Origin: Actinostola sp. cb2023
Taxonomy: Eukaryota; Cnidaria; Anthozoa; Actiniaria; Actinostolidae
Assembly: GCA_033675265.1 (NCBI GenBank)
Contig: JAUJYZ010001428.1
Coordinates: 41,001-105,000, forward strand
Length of the DNA stretch: 64,000 nucleotides
Direction of reading: 5' to 3'
The translations under genes and the position numbers were made by a program. Below the pieces are notes generated by a model, which was given only the letters and a program-made list of their open reading frames with translations, did not search any database and was not told the DNA's origin. Shown in pieces: positions 41,401 to 50,069 of the stretch. Position 1 is the stretch's first letter, and the number at the start of each line of letters is the position of its first letter.

Positions 41401-44000
41401 ACACATCGCTGGAAACTTACCGACGAGGTAACTAAGGGAGTCATCATCATCATCCCTATCATTATCACATGGTCCATAATCTGTATAGAGCCTCCTGCAC
41501 ATTGGCATCTTTGTTAGTAACTATCATCTTTATGCTGTGATCATCATAACAATTACTATTGCATCGCATGGTCCATAATCTGCATACTGTGAATCATCAT
41601 CATCATCATCATCAACCTAATCATATACATTCTTCGTCAGTTTACAATATTTTTCTAGCCATCATCAAAATCATTGTCTTCAATATCACAATCATTCTGA
41701 GCATCATCATTGTCTACAGTAGTAGTCATTGTATTTTATGTCATGGTCGTCATCATCATCATCACAATAATTCTCATCATTGTCATTAGTAGTCTAAGTC
41801 ATTGTACTTGTTGTCATGGTTGTCATTATCGTCATCATGGTATGGTTATACCCTCATTTAAATAAAGTTATTATCATCATCATCATCAATAACATCTTCA
41901 TCAACTACAACAATAATCATAGCAGAATGCTATTGAGGCTTAATAAAAGCCTACGGCTGAGTGATTATTCTCCTTTTCCCCCCTTTTCAGGAAAAACATA
42001 AAATCATTGTATGCAGGTAATGAAGTATTCAATATAAATAACGATTTTTTGTGATTACTATTCCTTTCTTCTTTTGTTTGAAGTTTTCTTTGATTATCAA
42101 TCGGTGTCTTGTTTTAGGTACGACTGGTATCAATTGGGGAATTCCGTAGTTCTTTCAGTCTACGCTAAAAACTCTGATCCTGATCAAACAATCATAGAAG
42201 CAAACCACACAGTTGTAAGTACACAACGTACATGTATTTATTATTATTATTATTTTATTATTATTATTTATTTATTATTATTATTATTTTATTATCAACG
42301 TACATGTATATCAATGATGCCTGTTGGATATTAACATTAAGGTCCTGTTTTAATACATGAGAGAGATTAAACCCCAGCACTAGGGTCAACTCTATTGTTC
42401 GCATATTCCTTGTGGATGATAAAACAATAGAATTGTCCCTACTGCTAGGGTTATCTCTCTCTCTCTCATATAAACGGGTCCTAAGTGTTGAGGGCTGGCT
42501 TGGTGACTTTAATTTGGACAGGAGATGCCTTATATGATGGCCACCCATACTGTCAGTGACCCTCTACTTAAATTATATCTGTAGCAGAGTGATGGCACTT
42601 AACCTGTGTTCAACAGATATTAACCAAGTAGATATTGATAAACTGTAATTCCACTGCTTTCTTTTGATTTGACTATTAGTCACTAACTATTAGATTTTGT
42701 TTCATGGGTTAAGTGCCATCACTCTAATAGAATGGCTTTATTTAACCTGTTTTAAAATAAAATATAAGTCATTGTGTAAAGGCCGATTTAGACGGCACGA
42801 CTTTTGCCTACAACTGTCGCACACAACTTGCTCGCGCTTACTTACGACACGAATCGCTTCGTGTAAATCAGCCTACAACTTGCTCACGACTGTTGCACAC
42901 AACACGAAAAAAGTTGTAGGGATTTTGAATCATGTTTCAAAACTCTGCGACAGTCGTAGCCAAAAAAGGTAAAAATATGGCGTAAAATGGCGTATCGTGA
43001 AACAATTTTGCCGAAGGAGGGTAGCGCGGGAAGTTATTTGACTTTAAAATGGCAGACAATGTAAACAAAGCTCCGGTTTCCAAGAAAGTGAAACAAGAAT
43101 GGTTAGAGGAAGACATCGAAAAACTTGTAACCTTGTGGGGCGAGGAGAAAGTGTTGTACCGATGCCGCCACAAAGATTATTTAAAAAGATGCTCGAGCGG
43201 CAAAATCCAAACCGAACAAGTTGTACACGATTTTGTAGTGTCGTGAGCTAAAAGTTGTAGCTGTGTAAATGGTACGCAAGTCAAGTTGTAAGCAAGTTGT
43301 GTGCGACAGTTGTAGGCAAAAGTCGTGCCGTCTAAATCAGCCTTAATAATCAAGTGACAACAAAAGAACACAATGGAATAATTATATTGTATCAATGTCT
43401 ATTACACTAATATCTATTTGTTAAATAATTTAATTGCTCTATTGATGTGGTGAGTGAATGCGGTATTGCGGGGAAATTATGCAAGCTCAATCAATTTATT
43501 AGAAAATGACAAACGAAGTTGTGTCAATTTCCTTAATTTGCATAATGTTTCTGCAATACTGCGGCTTATAATGCGATGACAATGGTTTGATTTTTAGTCC
43601 ATTCTCTGTACTTTGCAGTTAAATGCCAACATTATCTTTGGAGGGTCAAGTTCTTTTGAATTGAACTTGAAGCTTAATCGAGTAAGTAATAGATATTATA
43701 TTCTCATAGATACAGTGTTAAAGTTTCATTCCTTTTTTTAGTTGAAAAAAATTGAATTTAAAAAATGGGTAACATCCCATACATTTGTCCAGTGGATAAT
43801 ATACCAATTCTGAACAACGGGAATGCATTTCTAATCCTAAAAAATATTGTTAATAATATAATTATCTTTTCTGTTCAAAGCTAATTGATCCTTTGAAGAG
43901 TTCAGTTCTTCTTTCTCCCACAAAAGTTGAGATTAAGCTGAGAAAGGCTGATATTGGAGCTTGGAAATGTCTCGAGATGACTAACGACAAAACACAATGA
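34123..44000 (+). CDS. CHORDC1: CHORDC1 (Hsp90 co-chaperone, CHORD-CHORD-CS), complete, 13 exons
   Basis: This cytoplasmic Hsp90-binding co-chaperone (CHP-1/morgana) takes part in stress response and centrosome control. Coding exons: 34123-34198, 35147-35193, 36261-36317, 36903-36983, 37766-37821, 38320-38420, 39698-39762, 40078-40148, 41322-41427, 41991-42016, 42118-42214, 43619-43681, 43881-44000. All introns are GT-AG and frames join cleanly to give 321 residues (human protein 332). CHORD I has zinc ligands C9, C14, C27, H30, C45, C46, C62 and H67. CHORD II has C154, C159, C173, H176, C191, C192, C208 and H213. A CS domain runs from about residue 228 (CRYDWYQ) to the C-terminus. The stop is TGA at 43998. 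AATAAA signals follow at 44175, 44217 and 44283. The introns hold many repeats, none of which breaks an exon. Family assignment is secure. Confidence 0.96.
35453..35883. mobile_element. MITE with poly(G) end and 9-bp target duplication, CHORDC1 intron 2
   Basis: A perfect 9-bp direct repeat ACTGTAGCC (35444-35452 and 35884-35892) flanks an element that starts with C plus a run of 39 G and then actccc, and ends ggagtccccccccccgggg. The body repeats ctaaaagggacc about five times. The length of the G run is uncertain in any assembly. Confidence 0.8.
36003..36230. mobile_element. Palindromic MITE, doubled, CHORDC1 intron 2
   Basis: The word tccaaattctccttgagatt and its partner caaaggagaat, with aacag/ctgttctt ends, appear twice in tandem. 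A single related copy is in EIF2S3 intron 1 at 59531-59650. The second unit ends about 30 bp before CHORDC1 exon 3. Confidence 0.65.
36590..36733. mobile_element. 144-bp MITE with TAA target duplication, CHORDC1 intron 3
   Basis: The ends tgccgtgtttacacttg and caagtgtaaacacggca are perfect inverted repeats. TAA flanks both sides (36587-36589 and 36734-36736), as expected for Harbinger-type insertion. Confidence 0.85.
37057..37406. mobile_element. 350-bp palindromic MITE, CHORDC1 intron 4
   Basis: The arms of about 140 bp (aattcactgattcgac, then gtgctcacgtggtgtac, then gttactgtcaccaaaaag) are matched in reverse complement up to about 37406. The centre is AT-rich and also pairs (gattctctaaatattaacaaa versus its complement). 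Confidence 0.85.
37838..38285. repeat. 110-bp tandem repeat, four units, CHORDC1 intron 5
   Basis: Units begin at about 37838, 37948, 38058 and 38168 and are nearly identical (each has gggaggggcaagtatactgg and ctgattgagaaattattta). The last unit degenerates into a short 20-bp repeat (gggagtgatatctgagggcaa type). It stops about 35 bp before exon 6. Confidence 0.92.
38478..39425. repeat. Compound (ATTC/ATTT/ATCC)n array, CHORDC1 intron 6
   Basis: Nearly 1 kb of mixed CATT, TATT and CATC tetranucleotides. A long open frame runs from exon 6 through it, encoding Phe-Ile-His-Ser repeats. This is an artefact of a repeat whose unit is not a stop in that frame, since exon 6 has a donor at 38421 and exon 7 continues the conserved protein. 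Confidence 0.93.
40538..40827. mobile_element. 290-bp MITE with CACAGGTAGCCCAACC ends, CHORDC1 intron 8
   Basis: The left end acacaggtagcccaacc, then attgcttc, is matched by gaagcaatggttgggctgcc at the right. Inside, a second inverted pair (cacatctttttatggacttc versus its diverged complement ending gacacgtgc) makes most of the element palindromic. Confidence 0.75.
41060..41205 (+). mobile_element. Probable retroposon 3' tail, CHORDC1 intron 8
   Basis: The text ggtaaataaagtttctattc, followed by ctattctgtattg, looks like the A/T-rich repetitive end of a non-LTR retroposon. No reverse transcriptase frame is present. This is inference from the tail only. Confidence 0.35.
41440..41905. repeat. 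Interrupted (ATC)n array, CHORDC1 intron 9
   Basis: Clusters of CATCAT separated by unique text. The part at 41862 follows aataaagttatt, the tail motif also seen at 17545 and 63184. Confidence 0.8.
42235..42296. repeat. (TTA)n run just after CHORDC1 exon 11
   Basis: Trinucleotide run with single-base interruptions, starting about 20 bp inside the intron. Confidence 0.85.
42583..42725. mobile_element. MITE of the AGAGTGATGGCACTTAACC family, CHORDC1 intron 11
   Basis: The ends agagtgatggcacttaacc and ggttaagtgccatcactct are perfect inverted repeats around about 100 bp. It is related to 27736-27996, and part of its inner text recurs at 43345-43440. Confidence 0.8.
42780..43343. mobile_element. 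PIF/Harbinger-type element, 564 bp, TAA target duplication
   Basis: The ends aggccgatttagacggcacg and cgtgccgtctaaatcagcct are inverted repeats and extend for about 50 bp (gcctacaactgtcgcacaca). They are flanked by TAA at 42777-42779 and 43344-43346. Inside is a short open frame with MADF/Myb-like character (listed separately). The transposase is absent, so it is non-autonomous. Confidence 0.85.
43049..43246 (+). pseudogene. Truncated MADF/Myb-SANT-like DNA-binding domain of a Harbinger element
   Basis: The 65-residue frame includes KQEWLEEDIEKLVTLWGEEK, then VLYRCRHKDYLKR. The pattern W..EDIE.L..LW.....LY...H.DY..R is that of the first helix pair of MADF/Myb-like domains, which PIF/Harbinger elements encode as a second protein next to the transposase. 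After residue 50 it runs into the element's terminal repeat, so only the N-terminal half is left. Function in DNA binding is inferred from the pattern and is probably lost. Confidence 0.55.
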
Positions 44001-44373
44001 CAGTTACAACAGCAAAGCAATGTTTATAACAATATAATGACGTCTTCTAAAACACTTGTGTTTCAAATGACGTTGATTGTCAGACCTCACGCAAGCAACC
44101 AACTACTCGTGCTGGTCACTCGAGTACATTTTGCGAAGATAAATCGAGCATTTGACAAAGAAAACAGCATTATTAATAAAATATACTTGATAAATGGTGA
44201 CCAGTCTGGAGGTATGAATAAAGTTGTATTTTTATTGCCGTGTGCTTTGTAGGTACACTTAATAATTATTGTATTGACAATAAATAAAATTGCATCTAAT
44301 GTTAAAGAACTATGATAAGTATAGAAATGGAAACTAATGAGGAATATACAGAAATGTTCGAAAAAAATCCGAC

Positions 44374-44445
44374 GCCTCGAGCAGGATTCGAACCCACGAC
44401 ACCCCGATTTCATGACAGGTGCTCTACCCACTGAGCTACCAAGGC
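44374..44445 (-). tRNA. tRNA-like gene or tRNA pseudogene (anticodon arm irregular)
   Basis: On the minus strand a 72-base cloverleaf can be drawn: acceptor GCCTTGG / TCGAGGC with G-U pairs, D-stem GCTC / GAGC, T-arm GTGGG-TTCGAAT-CCTGC. The pol III A box (TAGCTCAGTGGG) and B box (GGTTCGAATCC) are both consensus. A T-run (seven T) lies about 6 bases past the 3' end as a terminator. The anticodon arm is odd: the 27-43 stretch CCTGTCATGAAATCGGG has a U-U mismatch and no U at position 33, so I cannot assign an anticodon. It may be a tRNA pseudogene or the head of a SINE. Confidence 0.6.
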
Positions 44446-44834
44446 AACTAGTGACGTGGAGTTCAAATTAGCTCAAAGGCACTGATTTTAACCGAACATC
44501 TAATGTTGTATTTATATCAAAAGTTGACTGTATTTCATTGGTCAAGTTCATGTTTGCATATTTAGACAAGACGCTCAATGAGCGTGCACTCGGGCTTATG
44601 AAAAGGACAATGTCAGTTGCGTGAGGAGAGACCTGACAATGACTGACAGTTGCGTGACGAAGGAGACTTTATGTCTGATGAAGGGCTATGTACGATCTCG
44701 ATTTACCAACCGCATTGACCTTGCTCGCCTTCAATGCTTTGATGTAGTTTTGAAGTACGATTTTTACGATTCCTTTTCCTTCTGAATTTTTCAAACGTGG
44801 AATAAAATAAACATCCATCATGAGTTACTGAAAA
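44446..44834. other. Intergenic, no gene seen
   Basis: There is no protein-like frame. The words gcgtgaggagagacctgacaa and gacagttgcgtgacg echo cagacctcacgcaagcaac at about 44080, suggesting a diverged inverted repeat around the tRNA-like gene. Confidence 0.4.
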
Positions 44835-45625
44835 TAACTCGACTGGCTCGACTGTTTGCATGACTTCTGTACATATAGCTTTCTGTCAATCGGATGGAGT
44901 TATACATGACCGTTATACATCGTTGGTCGTGAGTTTAATTATAAACCTCGACTGTTTGCATGAGTTCTGTACATATAGCTTTCTGTCAATAGATGTAGTT
45001 ATACATCGTTGGTCGTGAGTTTAATTATAAATACTCAAGGACATAATATATAACTGTACACGTACGTACTATTACAATTTTAATAGCAACACACATGGCA
45101 TAGCGAGGTCATGATAGTTTTTGAGTTCATTTCATTTGCTTTTCAGTCTCGACTGGCTCGACTGTTTGCATGACTTCTGTACATATAGCTTTCCATAATA
45201 GATGTAGTTACATCGCTGGTCGTGAGTTCAATTATAAATACTCATGCAAGGACAGATCAGTCTAGAACTGTACACCGGCGTACTATTACAATTAGCAACA
45301 AAAGGCCTACAGTCTGGGGTCCAATGTCGCCTAATAACAAACATGACATAGCGAGGTCATGATAGTTTTTCGGAGTTCATTTCATTTGCTTTTCAGTTCA
45401 TTTTTTGATGAGTTCGAGTTCGTGGATGGCGAAGTCGTAGAACAGCTAGCCCTTTCGAAAACGCTCGAGGAAGATTTAGAGTATGCGTATCTGGTATGTA
45501 GTAAGCGTATTGCGTTTCGATGGCTTGCTTTTCAGTCTCGACTGGCTCGACTGTTTGCATGACTTCTGTACATATAGCTTTCCGTAATAGATGTAGTTAC
45601 ATCGCTGGTCGTGAGTTCACGAGTT
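44835..45625. repeat. Local cluster of four 100-bp repeats with intervening copies
   Basis: The text ctcgactgtttgcatgactt, then ctgtacatatagctttc, recurs starting at about 44845, 44946, 45155 and 45543, followed each time by tagatgtagtta and ggtcgtgagtt. The words gcgaggtcatgatagttttt and catttcatttgcttttcag also recur (45100-45150 and 45350-45397). This is an irregular tandem array of composite units. Confidence 0.85.
45397..45493 (+). CDS. Candidate internal exon, unrecognised
   Basis: A 97-nt segment follows a good acceptor (catttgcttttcag) and precedes a GT donor (gtatgt). It reads FFDEFEFVDGEVVEQLALSK, then TLEEDLEYAYL, acidic and protein-like in composition, unlike its surroundings. 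The same acceptor text recurs in the repeat cluster, so it may be a relic exon carried by the repeat. I do not recognise the protein and no partner exons were found. Confidence 0.25.
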
Positions 45626-46114
45626 CGTGGAAAGGCGTTATAGAACAGCCGATAAAACACGGGCTTTAAACAGGCTCATTTCACAGACAAAAGCATACGG
45701 CTATTCGTGTGGGCCCACTCTGAAAGATGTCGTTTCATTAGCTTCATCGTGGAATGATCAACTACAATCCTGAACTTAATAGCTTGAAGATCTATGATGA
45801 GAAATCTTGAAACTCGATAGGATCAAATACATCGCATTCTTTCTTCATTCTTCGCATTCCTTCACCATGAAAAAAATAAATAAAAAGAAAGTGTATTTTC
45901 TAACTCGGGCTTCCTTCGGAAGAGCCCGAGTAATTAGGAAAAAGAGTCTTGTATTTTCTCCTTTCCTCTCCTCTTCCGATATCCCCTTTTGTCCCTTCAA
46001 CACACACCACAACATTTAATAGCGTGTATTAGTTCCTCTTTATTAAGATTATTAATCAATTATACATACACGTAGAACTAAACAACGTGTCCTTGAACTA
46101 CTATTCCATTTATA
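45626..46114. other. Intergenic; short hairpin at 45899-45933
   Basis: I see no gene. At 45901 the perfect hairpin actcgggcttccttcggaag, followed by agcccgagt, is similar in layout to the hairpin that starts the insertion at 47913. Confidence 0.5.
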
Positions 46115-46400
46115 TATATGTAAAAGGCTCAAGATTTTAGATCAATCATTTGTTTCAAAACGTTTTCGACTGTTAAGTCATCATCATCTTAGAGTGCAAT
46201 TTAGAAAAGCTTGAAAACTAAATCACTAATTAGTACTAAATAGCACTAATGAAACAATAGAAAACAATAGAAATACCTATATTTAGTACTATTTAAAGTT
46301 AGTACTATTTCACGCTTTTCTAAATTGCACTCTAACAGTTGAAAACGTTTTTTAACAAATTATTTATCTAAAATCTTAAACCTTTTACATATATATATAT
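46115..46400. mobile_element. Palindromic MITE, about 285 bp
   Basis: The arms atatatgtaaaaggctcaag, then attttag, and a facing complement (ctaaaatcttaaaccttttacatatat). A second inverted pair lies further in (agagtgcaatttagaaaagc versus gcttttctaaattgcactct). Confidence 0.75.
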
Positions 46401-46573
46401 ATTTTATCTAGCAACCATTATGACAATATTCCATTTGATCAACAATAAATTATTTACACTTTTACGAAACACAACTGAGACATAACGACTCAACTTGTTA
46501 GATTGATCACAGCATTCAATTCAATAAAGGACTTGCACTAAGAGGTCATGCATGTGACCCTGCCTCTGTTAAT

Positions 46574-46710
46574 GCAGTGTCATAAAGAACTCCAGAAATG
46601 AAAAGAGCAAATCATTTGATTGTATTCTTCGTGACATTTCTCCTGTGTCCAACAAGAGCTGGAAATATTGAGTTGCTCTTTTCATTTCTGGAGTTCATTT
46701 TGACACTGCT
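46574..46710. mobile_element. 137-bp MITE
   Basis: The ends gcagtgtcataaagaactcc and ggagttcattttgacactgc are inverted repeats, extended inward by agaaatgaaaagagcaa on the left and its complement on the right. Only about 60 bp of centre remains. Confidence 0.8.
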
Positions 46711-47266
46711 GCTAAATGTAGATATAAAAGGGTGGGTTCATGTGAGTAACAGCATAATGATAGTCATTGAAGTGCAACATTGAACATTTGACCTGAATAG
46801 AGATGGTCAATCTCAAGGAATTTCAACGGAAGTGACTCATCGTAATTGCTTCTCACAAGCATCAGATGAGACACTGGTGTAATAGGCAATGTGCGTGTGT
46901 GCTTTTTGCATGAGCAAAGAACCATGGAAAACCTAAAACCTAGTCAACTTCTTGTTGAACATAATTTCTTTCTCGTGAACTAAGTGCTTTAAAAGTGTAG
47001 CGTATACTGTTTCTCATGATTCTTTGCATGTACAAAACGTGCTCGGGTACATCCCCTATAATGGTACCCAGGAATACCAATGCTAATCAAAAGCTCCTTC
47101 AACATTCATTTCAATCATTATCATTGCATACAGTCAAAAATGGACTTCATTTTTGAATAATAGAAAAAATACAGTTAAATACAGAAGTGTAAGAATAACA
47201 ATATAAAATGAAGTAACAGGAACACTGGTCAGAAATAACAAATCCTCTCCTCAATAAAACATACTA
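46711..47266. other. Intergenic, no recognisable feature
   Basis: I see no gene, repeat or RNA in this stretch. Confidence 0.4.
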
Positions 47267-47575
47267 CACGGGGTCCCCTAATTCATCAATAATTTCACAA
47301 AAATGCTAATAAAAGTAATTATATTGTTTTTTGTTTTTCATGGTGTATCGTTGTTGTTCAAATCTTTGCTCGAGCGTGTTGGCGTGTTCAAAAATGAACA
47401 ATCACTGCAGAGTTTGTAGAATCGCTCGACTCTTTTTGTCAACACAAGTACCACAGGAAGCCCAAACAACGATACACTGCGCACGCACGTGACCAAGAAA
47501 AACAAAAAACGATAATTTCTTTTATTCTTTTATTAGCATTTTTGTGAAATTATTAATGAATTAGGGGGCCCTGTG
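47267..47575. mobile_element. 309-bp MITE with 7-bp target duplication CATACTA
   Basis: The ends cacggggtcccctaattcat and atgaattagggggccctgtg are inverted repeats, continued by caataatttcacaaaaatgc. CATACTA is present at 47260-47266 and 47576-47582. The CACAGGG-like end and a 7-8 bp duplication are consistent with a hAT-type element. Confidence 0.8.
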
Positions 47576-47857
47576 CATACTATGAGTTCAATATCATTGA
47601 CAGTAGTTTTATCAAAACAGAATGACATATTTTTTATACAAAAGTACATTTTTATAGCACTAAAGGACATAATATTCATGTATCACAGTTTATGCCATTC
47701 AAGGTAGAGTTCCATTATCTAGTAATATAAATGGTTTTGACTGAGCTTATATACTTGTATCTGTCCATTAAGAATCCACCGAATGACTTCTAGTTAAAAT
47801 TTTCATTGTAATTGACTTTCAGGACACATCTGCAACAACAAGGAAATAATGTAAGCA

Positions 47858-48921
47858 ATTAGCCATTAACAAAACGAGCACGGGATTGGGACCAAGTCCG
47901 TAAAACTAATTACTTGGGCTTCCTGTGGAACGCCCAAGTCTAAGATTACAGACGGTTATTCTTTTTGGTATACGCCAAATGTGCAAGTGGTCACCATAGC
48001 GCATGCGCATCTTCTCTGTATCGTTCCAATTTTTGAGTATACAGAAGTTGTGGTCAGCAGCTTATCAACGAAATTCAAGATGGCAGACGTACGTAACGAT
48101 AAATCAAATCACCAGCAGCATTCAAAAAGGATTTTGCCGTGCTCCCCTGCTCGAGCCAGTCGAGTCGTTCATTAATACTGCTTAGTAAACATGCAAATAT
48201 CCTAGAGAATACTTTTTGGCCTTGCAATTATGTCTGAAAGTGTATTTCTAACGGATGTCTGTGGCTTAGTAAGAACTCGATCGTAATTCAGTATTGAGGT
48301 TGTGAAATCGTTTCTTGCAAGGTGATCGAAATGTGCTTCGCCATGCAGCTGTCAGGTAGGAGTGTGAGTGTTGAAGCTAATTACGTATGCATGCTCTACT
48401 GAGTCACGCAACGAGTGAATTAAATTCTGCAAGTAATACATGTAGGCTAAAACTACTTCTGTATGATGATACAAGCTATTAGGTTTCACATTTAAAATCT
48501 ATCAAAACAGCTTTATTAAGAAGCCCAAGTTCACGCTAGTAGAGCGTCTTGTTAAATAAGAAACTAGCAAAAATGGGCATCATTTTCTGAGAGAGCAGAT
48601 CAAACTTAGCTAGTCTGGAAAGTTTGGTGAACTTCGGCTTAATATTGACGATGCTAGAGGGCATCAAAGATGTCTATTTTCCCATACAAACTCTGCACAT
48701 TTTTGGCACTGTCCATCCGAACCATACATTCACTGTACAATTTTGGATGGACAACACAATTTCAAAAGCTTATAATTCCGACAGAATTCGCTCAAGTCAC
48801 ATCACACTTTGCACAGATGCTAATTTTAACATGCTGTTTCATGTCATGAACTTAATTTCGTAATTGCATTAATTCTAATAAACTCGTTCCCAGTCCCCTG
48901 CTCGTTTTGTTAATGGCTAAT
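47858..48921. mobile_element. MITE family A copy 2 (reverse orientation) split by a 640-bp insertion
   Basis: The outer parts (attagccattaacaaaacga ... aagtccgtaaaactaatt and aaataagaaactagcaaaaa ... ttaatggctaat) match the complement of the 33530 copy. Between about 47913 and 48553 lies unrelated DNA, listed separately. Confidence 0.8.
47913..48553. mobile_element. 640-bp insertion inside MITE family A, Helitron-like candidate
   Basis: Comparison with the other family A copies places the insertion between aactaatt and aaataagaaac, with no obvious target duplication. It starts with the hairpin acttgggcttcctgtggaac, gcccaagt, and ends with a short hairpin acgctagtagagcgt, then cttgtta. A terminal hairpin without duplication suggests a Helitron-like element, but the 3' CTRR is not clear. 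A short frame (MADVRNDKSNHQQ) is not recognisable. Confidence 0.45.
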
Positions 48922-48977
48922 TGACCTACATGTACGCGTCTAGACAATGAAACAATGTCAAAGGATGATTGGCTAAC

Positions 48978-49553
48978 ATTAGCCATTACCTAAACGAGCA
49001 GGAGACTGGGAACGAGTTTATTAGAATTAATGTAATTATGCAATTAAGTTCATGACATGAAACAGCATGTTGAAATTAGTATCTGTGCAAAGTTTGATGT
49101 GATTTGAGCGAATTCTGTCGGAATTATAAACTTTTGAAATTGTGTTGTTCAGCCAAAATTTTGGAGGTTTCTTGGTGTTGCAGAACACCAGATGACGTTA
49201 GACAATGAACACAAAGAACGAGAAGAATGAACTTGAACCAAAACAATACCCTGCATACAAAGAAACCTAACCAAGAATACAATGCAGACTGTAGCACCAA
49301 GAAACACCCAAACTTTTACAGTGAATGTATGGTTTGGCTGGACAACGTCAAAAATTTACAGAGTTTGTATGGGAAAATAGACATATTTTATGCCCTCTAG
49401 CATTGTCAATATTAAGCCAAAGTTCACCAAACTTTCCAGACTAGCTAAGTTTGATCTGCTCTCAGAAAATGATGCCCACTTTTGCTAGTTTCTTATTGAA
49501 TTAGTTTTACGGACTTGGTCCCAGTCCCCTGCTCGTTTTGGTAATGGCTAATT
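48978..49553. mobile_element. MITE family A copy 3, split by a 150-bp MITE
   Basis: It is colinear with 33530-33949 in the same orientation. It is interrupted between ccaaaattt and acttttacagtgaatg by the element at 49162-49313. Confidence 0.85.
49162..49313. mobile_element. 150-bp MITE nested in family A copy 3
   Basis: The ends ggtttcttggtgttgcagaa and gtagcaccaagaaaca are inverted repeats. A full second copy, in the opposite orientation, lies in EIF2S3 intron 1 at 59314-59459, sharing aacaataccctgcatacaaa and its surroundings. Confidence 0.85.
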
Positions 49554-49559
49554 GAAATG

Positions 49560-49628
49560 TCTTTGTACTTTAAATCTCCAGCAATTGCTGGTTTGCAATC
49601 AATCCCTGGAGATTTAAAGTACAAAGAT
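49560..49628. repeat. Perfect hairpin, about 23-bp arms
   Basis: tttgtactttaaatctccag and ctggagatttaaagtacaaa face each other around a short centre containing caattgctggtttgcaatc. Related words cagcaattg and ttgcaaaccagcaat recur at about 49874-49905. Confidence 0.8.
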
Positions 49629-49665
49629 GCATCGTCCATGTTGGTGGTACAAGCAAGAGAAGCTA

Positions 49666-49834
49666 CAGTGGAACCTGGTTAATACTGACACCATCGGGAT
49701 GAGATGCAGTCTCCATATTAAGAGCCGGGTGTCTATGTTAAACAGGTATATTTTATAGACATTTCTATGAGTTTCGGCCGGGACAGAACAACATGTCTAT
49801 AATAACCGGGTGTCTGTAAGGACGGGTTCCACTA
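49666..49834. mobile_element. pogo/Tigger-type MITE, diverged short copy
   Basis: It starts cagtggaacctggttaatac after TA and ends gacgggttccact. Inside, ccgggtgtct and tcggccgggacagaacaaca match the longer copy at 60030-60474. These CAGTGGAACC termini at TA sites are typical of Tigger/pogo-related elements. Confidence 0.75.
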
Positions 49835-50069
49835 TAATTCCGAATGCTATGTTATTGGGCACCATGACGTCACTTGCAAACCAGCAATTGATTGCAAACC
49901 AGCAATACATTAGAGAATTAGGACAATAACAAAAACCCATCCTTCCCTTTGGCCCTCCCCTCCCATGGCCATGCCCCTTTCCTTGTCCCAGTCCATTTCC
50001 CCCATTCCCCAGCCAAGCAAGCTAAGTGTTACAGACATGAATGCACAGATAGAAGATTTGGATGGAATA

